This document shows positions 1-5,950 of a stretch of DNA of 10,097 nt, piece by piece; the stretch's first letter is position 1; each line of letters begins with the position of its first letter. Below the pieces are notes generated by a model. The model made no database searches, had not been told where the DNA came from, and saw only the letters and a program-made list of their open reading frames with translations. The translations under genes and the position numbers were made by a program. The stretch is from Gemmatimonadota bacterium (lineage in GTDB: Bacteria > Gemmatimonadota > Gemmatimonadetes > Gemmatimonadales > GWC2-71-9). The stretch spans positions 1 to 10,097 of the forward strand of contig QHUQ01000149.1 in NCBI GenBank assembly GCA_003221985.1, read 5' to 3'.

Positions 1-1741
1 CGAGTTGATGGTCGCGCATGTTCTCGAACGAGGTGCCCTCGAGCGTCTCGGTGGTTCCCTGAATCTGTCCCTGGTCCTCCGTCGGGATGAACCCTTTCGG
101 CACGAACGGATAGAGGAGCACGGTCGCCACCAGAATGCCGAGCGAGAACAGCATCGTCTGCGGCCGGTGATCCATGACCCAGCCGAGCGTCCGCTCGTAG
201 AGCGCCAGGCCGCGCTGGTACACACGCTCCGTCGCCTCGTAGAAGCGGCCGTGTTTCGCCTCTTTGGGCGGCCGGAGGAACCGGCTGCACAGCATCGGCG
301 TGAGCGTGAGGGAGACGAAGCCGGAGACGAGAATCGCCACGCCGATCGTCACGGCAAATTCGTGAAACAGGCGGCCCAGGATGCCGCCCATGAGCAGCAC
401 GGGAATGAACACCGCGGTCAGCGACAGCGTCATCGACAAAATCGTGAAACCGATTTCGCGCGCGCCGTCGAGCGCGGCCTGCATCGCCCGTTTTCCTTTT
501 TCCATGTGCCGGACGATGTTCTCCAACATCACGATTGCATCATCGACGACGAATCCCACGGACAGCGTGAGCGCCATCAGCGACAGATTGTCGAGACTGT
601 AGCCCATCAGGTACATCACCGTGAACGTGCCGATGATGGAGAAGGGGAGCGCCAGACTCGGAATGACGGTCGCCGAGAGGTTCTTCAGGAACAGGAAGAT
701 CACCATCACCACGAGGCACAGCGTGACGAGCAGCGTCACCTGCACGTCGTTGACCGACTGGTGGATCGACACCGAGCGGTCATAGAGCGTGTTCACCTGG
801 ACCGACGCGGGGAGCAGCGCGGAGAGCGAGGCCACCGTCGCCTTGACGGCGTCGGCGACCTGTACCGTGTTGGTGCCGGGCTGGCGCTGGATCGCCAGCA
901 CGATCGCGCGCCTGCCGTCGTACCAGCTCGCGTTGCGCGAGTCCTGTACGTCATCGAGCACGCGGGCGACGTCCTGCAGGCGCACGGGCGCGCCGTTCTG
1001 GTACGTAACGGCGAGCTGCCGGAATTCCGGGGCGCTCGAGATCGAGCCGTCCGCGAGCACGGTGTACGCGCGCTGGGGGCCCCACAGCGTCCCGGTCGGC
1101 AGATTCGGATTGCCGGCCGACACCGCCGCGGTCACTTCATCCAGCCCGATGCCGCGCACCTGCAGTGCTTTCGGATCTACCTGGATGCGCACCGCGTACT
1201 TCGCCGACCCGAACACCTGCACCTGCGCGACCCCGTCCACGGTGGACAGCCGCTGCGCGAGAAACGTTTCGGCGTACTCGTCGAGCGCCGACAGCGGCAT
1301 CGTCGCGGACGTCAGCGCGAGATAGAGGATCGGCTGATCCGCCGGGTTCGACTTGTTGTACGAGGGCGGCTGAATGCCGGGCGGGAGCTGTCGCAACGTT
1401 TTGGAGATCGCGGCCTGCACGTCCTGCGCAGCCGCATCGATCTGCCGCGACAGCGAAAACGTGAGCGTGATGTTGCTGCTGCCCATGGTGCTCGACGACG
1501 TCATCGCGTCGATCCCGGCGATCGTCGAGAACTGTTTTTCGAGCGGCGTCGCGACCGCCGCGGCCATCGTTTGTGGGCTCGCGCCCGGCAAACCCGCGGA
1601 GACGGTGATGGTGGGGAAGTCGACGTTGGGGAGGTCGCTCACGGGCAGCAGCCGGTAGGCCATCAGCCCGAACATCAGAATTCCAAACATCACCAGCGTC
1701 GTCGCGACGGGGCGGCGAATGAACAGGCCCGAGATGCTCAC
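1..1741 (-). CDS. RND multidrug efflux permease, MdtB/MdtC-like (partial, C-terminus off the left edge)
   Basis: Inner-membrane proton-driven pump subunit that would export drugs or other amphiphiles through a tripartite channel together with the adaptor encoded just upstream. The visible 580 residues are the N-terminal half or slightly more of a family usually a little over 1,000 residues long. Seen: a first membrane helix near residues 10-30; a periplasmic porter region with the stretches SDLPNVDFPTI, TPLEKQFSTIAGID and IDAAAQDVQAAI, which are typical of MdtB/MdtC-like permeases; and the paired aspartates of helix 4 (GFVVDDAIV, Asp400-Asp401), the proton-relay residues matching AcrB Asp407/Asp408. 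The start is a GTG whose last two bases are the first two of the adaptor's TGA stop (GTGA), which implies translational coupling; a GGAG lies about 10 bases upstream. The frame is open to the left edge. The substrate cannot be told from sequence. An outer-membrane TolC-like gene may lie beyond the edge. Confidence 0.95.
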   Translation of the reverse strand, partial: MSISGLFIRRPVATTLVMFGILMFGLMAYRLLPVSDLPNVDFPTITVSAGLPGASPQTMAAAVATPLEKQFSTIAGIDAMTSSSTMGSSNITLTFSLSRQIDAAAQDVQAAISKTLRQLPPGIQPPSYNKSNPADQPILYLALTSATMPLSALDEYAETFLAQRLSTVDGVAQVQVFGSAKYAVRIQVDPKALQVRGIGLDEVTAAVSAGNPNLPTGTLWGPQRAYTVLADGSISSAPEFRQLAVTYQNGAPVRLQDVARVLDDVQDSRNASWYDGRRAIVLAIQRQPGTNTVQVADAVKATVASLSALLPASVQVNTLYDRSVSIHQSVNDVQVTLLVTLCLVVMVIFLFLKNLSATVIPSLALPFSIIGTFTVMYLMGYSLDNLSLMALTLSVGFVVDDAIVMLENIVRHMEKGKRAMQAALDGAREIGFTILSMTLSLTAVFIPVLLMGGILGRLFHEFAVTIGVAILVSGFVSLTLTPMLCSRFLRPPKEAKHGRFYEATERVYQRGLALYERTLGWVMDHRPQTMLFSLGILVATVLLYPFVPKGFIPTEDQGQIQGTTETLEGTSFENMRDHQL

Positions 1742-2880
1742 GGGACCGGCGCTCCGCCCACGCCTCCGCCGGCGCTCTCGGTCGTCGGCCCGCCCCGGAT
1801 GTCTACCTTGGCGTTCGGCGTCAGTTTCAACTGCCCGTCAGTCACGACGAGCGCACCGGCCGGGACACCGGCGACGACGCTCACGCTGTCGAGGGTGCGT
1901 TCCACCGTGATTGGCTGCGTCGCGGCCGTGCCGTCGTTGTTCACGACGAAGACGTACGTGCCTTGCTGGCCCTGCATGACGGCCTGACTCGGCACGACCA
2001 CCGCATCGTTCTCGACGCCGAGCACCAGGGTGATCGTGACATACTCACCCGGCCACAGCGCGCCGTCGCGATTGGGGAAACGTGCCTTGAGGAGTACGCT
2101 GCCGGTCGTCGTATCGACCTGATTGTCGACGAACGACAGCACGCCCTCCACGGCCGACGCCGAATCGCGTGCGGGCAGGGCGATCGCGGCGAGCTCCTGC
2201 CGCGCCCGCTGGCGGAGCGCGGGAAGATTCGTCGCCGGCACGGGAAACCGCACGAGGATCGGACGCAGCTGCACAATCGACACGAGTTGGTCGCTGCCGG
2301 CGCGCACGAGATTGCCCTCGTGCAGCAGCAGCCGCCCGGTGCGGCCGCCAATCGGCGCGCGCACCGTCGCGTACTCGAGGTTGAGCCGGGCGATCGCCGC
2401 CGCCGCTGAGTCGGAGCGGACCGCGGCGGCCGCCGCGTCGGCCGTCGATTGCTTCTGTTCGTAGTCCTCCTGCGTCACGGTGTTGGTCTGGGCGAGGATG
2501 CGATAGCGCGCGGCTTCGCGCGCCGCGCTCTGCGCCTGCGTCAGATCCCGGAGCAGGGCGCCTTCGGCTTGTTGTAATGCGGCGCGGTAGGGACGGGGAT
2601 CGATCTCGAACAGCACCTGGCCGGCGGCGACTTCATCGCCTTCGGCGAAATGCACGCGCAGGATCGTGCCGTTCACCTGGGGAAGCACGTCCACCGAGCG
2701 GATCGGCTCGACGGTGCCGGTGGCGTTGAGCTCATAGGGGACGGCACGGCGCTCGACCCGGGCCACGCTGACGGGGACCTTCTGAAGAGTCGCGCCCTGA
2801 CGTGAGCCGCACGCGGTCGCCGCCGCGACGGCGACAATCGCGAGAATGGAGGTTTGGAAAGGCACGACTTCTATACGCAT
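1738..2880 (-). CDS. RND efflux periplasmic adaptor (membrane-fusion protein) lipoprotein, MdtA/AcrA-like
   Basis: Bridges the RND permease to an outer-membrane channel and is predicted to be lipid-anchored in the periplasm. The protein has 380 residues. A short hydrophobic signal (about residues 7-23) ends in ATAC, a plausible lipobox with Cys24 as the lipidated residue. The first half of the biotinyl-lipoyl domain follows (about 56-98; GTVEPIRSVDVLPQVNGTI, then FAEGDEV and FEIDPRPY). Next are an Ala/Gln-rich helical hairpin (about 98-166), the returning lipoyl half (LEYATVRAPIGGRTGRL, 168-184), a beta-barrel region (about 205-290, with DTTTGSVLLKARFPN) and a membrane-proximal domain (290-362). 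A Gly/Pro-rich tail closes the protein. This order is the standard HlyD/AcrA layout. The ATG at 2880 has only a weak G-rich ribosome site, and a GTG five codons in is an alternative. It is the first gene of a two-gene operon with the permease, with a good promoter at 2931-2959. Confidence 0.93.
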   Translation of the reverse strand: MRIEVVPFQTSILAIVAVAAATACGSRQGATLQKVPVSVARVERRAVPYELNATGTVEPIRSVDVLPQVNGTILRVHFAEGDEVAAGQVLFEIDPRPYRAALQQAEGALLRDLTQAQSAAREAARYRILAQTNTVTQEDYEQKQSTADAAAAAVRSDSAAAAIARLNLEYATVRAPIGGRTGRLLLHEGNLVRAGSDQLVSIVQLRPILVRFPVPATNLPALRQRARQELAAIALPARDSASAVEGVLSFVDNQVDTTTGSVLLKARFPNRDGALWPGEYVTITLVLGVENDAVVVPSQAVMQGQQGTYVFVVNNDGTAATQPITVERTLDSVSVVAGVPAGALVVTDGQLKLTPNAKVDIRGGPTTESAGGGVGGAPVP

Positions 2881-2930
2881 ACCAACCCCATGGCGTCGAA
2901 CATACGTGATGCGCGAAGTGTTTCAGCCAG

Positions 2931-2959
2931 CTTACAGCTCCCCCCGCGGTTTCTGACAA
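2931..2959 (-). promoter_or_regulatory. Predicted sigma70-type promoter of the efflux operon
   Basis: Read on the minus strand, TTGTCA (2959-2954; five of six matches to TTGACA) is followed after exactly 17 bases by TGTAAG (2936-2931; four of six matches to TATAAT). Transcription would start near 2924, about 45 bases before the adaptor ATG. The optimal spacer and location directly upstream of the adaptor support it. It is a consensus match only and has no experimental backing. Confidence 0.5.
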
Positions 2960-2961
2960 GT

Positions 2962-2977
2962 CGCTGAAAACTCAGCG
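2962..2977. promoter_or_regulatory. Perfect inverted repeat in the divergent intergenic region (possible operator)
   Basis: The sequence CGCTGA-AAAC-TCAGCG has perfect 6-base arms around a 4-base centre. It lies two bases upstream of the predicted -35 box of the efflux operon, a place where an activator, or a repressor shared with the divergent gene, could bind. Read on the plus strand it is followed by TTT, so a weak terminator-like hairpin is the other reading. No regulator gene is present in the window. Confidence 0.35.
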
Positions 2978-2983
2978 TTTGGG

Positions 2984-3000
2984 ACGGACCGCCGGTCGGT
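2984..3000. promoter_or_regulatory. Near-perfect 17-bp dyad, TetR-operator-like
   Basis: ACGGACCG-C-CGGTCGGT is a dyad with 7 of 8 arm positions matching around a single central base. Its size and GC-rich ACCG/CGGT arms resemble operators of TetR-family repressors, which commonly control RND pumps. Weak plus-strand promoter-like boxes flank it (TTGGGA at 2979-2984 and TACGAT at 3000-3005, 15 bases apart). A protein bound here could therefore cover the promoter of the plus-strand gene pair. This is inference from shape alone. Confidence 0.35.
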
Positions 3001-3030
3001 ACGATGCTTGCACCCGCGTGCTCCGTGGAA

Positions 3031-3046
3031 GGGGAGGGGGAGGGGG
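3031..3046 (+). promoter_or_regulatory. G-rich ribosome binding site that decides the start of the next gene
   Basis: Three G runs (3031-3034, 3036-3040, 3042-3046), each separated by one A, give overlapping GGAGGGGG Shine-Dalgarno-like matches ending five bases before the GTG at 3052. This favours GTG 3052 over the in-frame ATG at 3004, which has no such site. A further GG at 3027-3028 makes four G tracts, so a two-tetrad G-quadruplex in the mRNA leader is conceivable. Confidence 0.55.
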
Positions 3047-3051
3047 ACACC

Positions 3052-4299
3052 GTGTCAGAATCGATTCCGGCTACCGGGGGGAATGGGGGAATAATCCCCG
3101 TCGCCCCGCAGGAATTGGCCGTCATGCCGCCCGCGGGCCGCGCGCTGGACGTGCGCCACTCGCGCGTCATGCCACTCGCCAGTTCCATCCTTTGGACACC
3201 CGCCGTGGGAGCCGTGCTTCGTCCGGGCCCGCCGATGTTCGTCGCGCAACACACGCTGCGTAAGATACATGATCGCCTGGCGAGCCTTCCCAACGGCCTT
3301 GGGATGGGGCTTCTCGCCGGCCGTCAGTATACGTGCAGCGGCTCGGGCGCGCAGTTCGTGATGATCGATGGCGCCCTGCCTCTCCCGTCACCAGCGGCCG
3401 ACGACGAACCGATCGAAGTCCTGGCCGAAGGGATACGGTCCGCGGCGGCCGGCGTCGAAATACTTGGCTGGTATCGGGGTCGGCCGTTCGGCGATGCCGT
3501 CCTGACCCCTGCTGACGTCGAAGCACAAACCGCGTTGTTCGAAGACCGGCCGTGCATCATCGCCGTCGTCGCGGGCGCCGGCGACGCGGGCGCCATCTTC
3601 CGGCACTCGATGAGTCCGGGGTGGCCGCTCGCGTCGCTGCCGTTCTACGAATGGCTCGGCGATCACGTGGTCGCTACCGACGAGCCCAAACCTTCTATTC
3701 TCGGCTGGCGCAATTACCGGCCATCCGAGCCCGTCGTCCGCGCGAGCGCCGCTTCGCCGTCGCCGCGCGCATTGCATACAGCCCCGCCCGACCGCGCCAT
3801 TCATCCCGTTCTCGTTCCTGATGCGGATGGTGATGAGGAGGCACCGCGCGAAACGGCCATGTATAGCTGGGTCCGGCCGTTGCTGCGCCCCGCCGGCTAT
3901 GCCGCCCTGGTGGTCGTCGCTGCCGTCCTCATCACCGGGGCGTTCGCATTGTTCGGGGCCGCGTCGTCTCCGGGATCGCGAAACGGCAGCACGTCGACAG
4001 CAAATGTCGCCGGGCCCGCCCCAGCGGTCGCGACACTGGATCGCCGAGCCGACACCCTCGCGCTCGCTCTCAACGTCTTTCAGGACCGCGCGCGCATGTT
4101 CGATGCTCGCCAAATGCCGTGCAGCGGCTTAGCGCGGGGACTGCAGCAAGTCGAGGACGGGTGGCTGGACTACAATCTGGCCCGCAAGGAGACGCTCACG
4201 TCGTTCGATCCGGTGCGGGAAGCGCGCGACCGCGCACTCTATGCCGACGTGCGCACAATCGAACAGCGCTTCCAACGCTCCGGCTGTGCGCGGCCCTGA
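3052..4299 (+). CDS. Membrane-anchored pseudo-JAMM (JAB/MPN-like) protein with C-terminal outside domain
   Basis: Function unknown. The 415-residue protein, read from GTG 3052, has three parts. Residues about 62-205 look like a JAB1/MPN domain: an opening strand and helix (FVAQHTLRKIHDRL), then a G-rich strand (GLGMGLLAGR), then ILGWYRGRPFGDAVLTPADV. The last stretch lines up with the JAMM metal motif H-x-H-x7-S-x2-D as R142-x-R144-x7-T152-x2-D155, with spacing exact but both His replaced by Arg. The upstream catalytic Glu also appears lost, so it should not be a zinc peptidase. A Pro/Ala-rich, partly acidic linker (about 225-268) leads to one membrane helix (about 281-303), preceded by arginines, so the N-terminus should be cytoplasmic. 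The C-terminal 110 residues, predicted outside, carry Cys357 and Cys412, a possible disulfide. The next gene overlaps it by 14 bases. The domain assignment comes from motif reading and is fairly firm; the biological role is open. Confidence 0.8.
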   Translation: MSESIPATGGNGGIIPVAPQELAVMPPAGRALDVRHSRVMPLASSILWTPAVGAVLRPGPPMFVAQHTLRKIHDRLASLPNGLGMGLLAGRQYTCSGSGAQFVMIDGALPLPSPAADDEPIEVLAEGIRSAAAGVEILGWYRGRPFGDAVLTPADVEAQTALFEDRPCIIAVVAGAGDAGAIFRHSMSPGWPLASLPFYEWLGDHVVATDEPKPSILGWRNYRPSEPVVRASAASPSPRALHTAPPDRAIHPVLVPDADGDEEAPRETAMYSWVRPLLRPAGYAALVVVAAVLITGAFALFGAASSPGSRNGSTSTANVAGPAPAVATLDRRADTLALALNVFQDRARMFDARQMPCSGLARGLQQVEDGWLDYNLARKETLTSFDPVREARDRALYADVRTIEQRFQRSGCARP

Positions 4300-5839
4300 T
4301 ACGCGCCGCTGCCTGGTCGCGTTCGCGCTCCTGGTGCCGGCTGCTCTGTATCCGTGCCGCTCAGGGTTCGCGCAGGCACCTCGGCCACTCGAAAAAATCG
4401 AGCTGATTCGCCTGCTCACCAACCCGCTCTTCGCGCAAACCGAAGTGGCGGAGATCGTGCGGCGCAGTTGCGTCGATTTTCGGCCGACGGAGCGAGATTG
4501 GGCGGATCTGCGCAATGTCGGGGCGGGCGGCGAAGTGATCGCCAGCGTGGCTGCGTGCGACGCGCGTCGCTCCGGTTCACGTCCCGCGAGCGCGCCATCC
4601 GCCGCCGCGGCAAGTCCGAGGGTTGCGGCACCGGTCACGCCGCCGCCCCTCACGCCACTGCTGCTCACCGGTGACGTCGTGGCCACGGCGGGCTCGCCGT
4701 CGGTTGTGCGCGTGTTCGTGCACCGTGCTGGTGTCCCGCAGGCGCGAGTGCCTCTGACCTTGCGCGGCACGACTGCCCTTGGCATGCCCCTGGATGCCGT
4801 GGCGCTGAGTGATGACAGCGGCCTGGCCGAGTTCCAGCTGCCGCCAATCCGTCAAATCGGCGCTTATCGGTTCGAAGTCGTGGGGAAGGGCGGTGCACCG
4901 TTCCGCAATCGGCCCACCGTGGCGTTCGCCGTGAAGGCCGCCGAACCGGCACGGCTGCTGGTCACCCCCGACTACGTCTCAGCCTCGGAGCGGACTGTAA
5001 AGGTGACCGCCATGCTGAGTGATTCACTCGGCAATCCTATCCGGGGAGAGCCGGTCGAGCTGAGCTCTGTCGCGAGCGGTCCGATCTCAATCATCACCGA
5101 TTCGGCCGGGAGATCGGCGTTCACGTTGCCCCCTGGCGCACTGCCGCGTGGCGGCGTGCTGCGCATACGCGTGCGGGCGCTGCCACCCGTCGAGGTGGCC
5201 GTGGCCGATGCCGCGGGATTGTCCGGAGCGGCGACCCGTTTTGCGCCGCTCGCGCTCGGGCGTCACGGTCGCGTCGGCAGCGCCCTGGGGGAACCGCTGA
5301 TCTTCCAGGCCCGCACCGTGCAGGGTGATCCGGCACGCGGACGGCTCGTGCGGTTCCATGCCGTCAACGCCCGGGTCAGTCCGGATTCCGCGATGCTGGA
5401 CTCGAGCGGCAGCGTGGCGCTGGACGTGGTCTTCGGGGCGCGGGCGGGAGACGCCCTGGTTGTGGCACGCATCGACTCCGTCGAGAAGCTGCTCACGGTG
5501 CCGGTTGATCCTGGGCCGATCGTCTCGCTGGTGCTCGAATACAACGGGAAGCCGGCAACGGGCCGCCGCATCCTGGTGCCTGTCGCAACGCCTTTCCAGC
5601 TGCGGCTCACGGCGCGCGACTTTTATGGAAACGAAGCGCCCATCGCTGCGCTTGGCCAAATGCTGCGATCTGGTCGTGCGCAATCTCCCGCGGGCGACAG
5701 CGATCTCGAGCTGCTCAATCTGGAGGTGAGCGAGGCCGTCGTCCTGATCACGCTTCAAGCACGCCGCTTCGGGATTTACGATTTCACGATCGGCAGTGGC
5801 ATCACCGCGAGTCTGCGGGTGCAGTCGATTCGGTCATAG
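4286..5839 (+). CDS. Exported protein with small Cys-containing N-terminal domain and four Ig-like repeats
   Basis: Not recognised as a named gene. Read from GTG 4286, the 517-residue protein begins with a signal peptide: an Arg pair, hydrophobic residues about 9-22, and likely cleavage after AQA at residue 31. A compact, probably helical domain (about 34-91) follows, with the stretches IELIRLLTNPL and TEVAEIVRRSC and two cysteines (62 and 91). Then come a Pro/Ala/Ser linker (about 96-125) and four units whose first strands start near 141, 238, 338 and 437. The first three contain a D-S-x-G turn near 177, 272 and 372, as in Big/invasin-type Ig folds. It should act in the periplasm or at the cell surface, for adhesion, structure or binding. 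The start overlaps the pseudo-JAMM gene by 14 bases and has no clear ribosome site, so translation is probably coupled. An ATG at 4241 would add 15 polar residues before the signal and fits less well. Confidence 0.78.
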   Translation: MRGPDTRRCLVAFALLVPAALYPCRSGFAQAPRPLEKIELIRLLTNPLFAQTEVAEIVRRSCVDFRPTERDWADLRNVGAGGEVIASVAACDARRSGSRPASAPSAAAASPRVAAPVTPPPLTPLLLTGDVVATAGSPSVVRVFVHRAGVPQARVPLTLRGTTALGMPLDAVALSDDSGLAEFQLPPIRQIGAYRFEVVGKGGAPFRNRPTVAFAVKAAEPARLLVTPDYVSASERTVKVTAMLSDSLGNPIRGEPVELSSVASGPISIITDSAGRSAFTLPPGALPRGGVLRIRVRALPPVEVAVADAAGLSGAATRFAPLALGRHGRVGSALGEPLIFQARTVQGDPARGRLVRFHAVNARVSPDSAMLDSSGSVALDVVFGARAGDALVVARIDSVEKLLTVPVDPGPIVSLVLEYNGKPATGRRILVPVATPFQLRLTARDFYGNEAPIAALGQMLRSGRAQSPAGDSDLELLNLEVSEAVVLITLQARRFGIYDFTIGSGITASLRVQSIRS

Positions 5840-5875
5840 TCGTCTCTCACTCCCTCTCTGATCTCCTCGTCGACC

Positions 5876-5891
5876 AAAAGCAGCGGCTTTT
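5876..5891 (+). terminator. Weak terminator-like hairpin after the Ig-repeat gene
   Basis: AAAAGC-AGCG-GCTTTT forms a 6-bp stem with a 4-base loop, extendable by GTCG/CGAC (5869-5872 with 5892-5895) across a 3-base bulge. It lies about 35 bases past the stop of the exported-protein gene and before comM. The T run is inside the stem rather than after it and the stem is A/T-heavy, so it may be weak or not a terminator. Confidence 0.25.
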
Positions 5892-5950
5892 CGACACGGC
5901 CGGCAGCGTTTTGCTTACGTGGTGAGGGCGCCGCGACCTAGTGTCGCAGC

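Noticed and set aside
5..1987. A 660-codon plus-strand open frame opposite the RND permease and the end of the adaptor
   Set aside because: Its translation is full of Arg, His, Glu and Gln with no domain. The minus-strand frame beneath it gives clear RND permease sequence. It is a shadow of high-GC codon use.
3004..3051. In-frame ATG at 3004 as the start of the pseudo-JAMM gene
   Set aside because: No ribosome site precedes it, the added residues are repetitive Glu-Gly coded by the G-rich tract, and that tract is an excellent ribosome site for GTG 3052. It remains possible.
4241..4285. ATG at 4241 as the start of the exported protein
   Set aside because: It would put 15 polar residues before an otherwise normal signal peptide and lengthen the overlap to 59 bases without a ribosome site. 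GTG 4286 gives a normal signal peptide, though neither start has a good site.
5933..5947. GCGAC-CTAGT-GTCGC dyad just before the comM ATG, as an operator or translational control hairpin
   Set aside because: Arms of only five bases and no supporting promoter boxes or ribosome site; a chance occurrence is likely.
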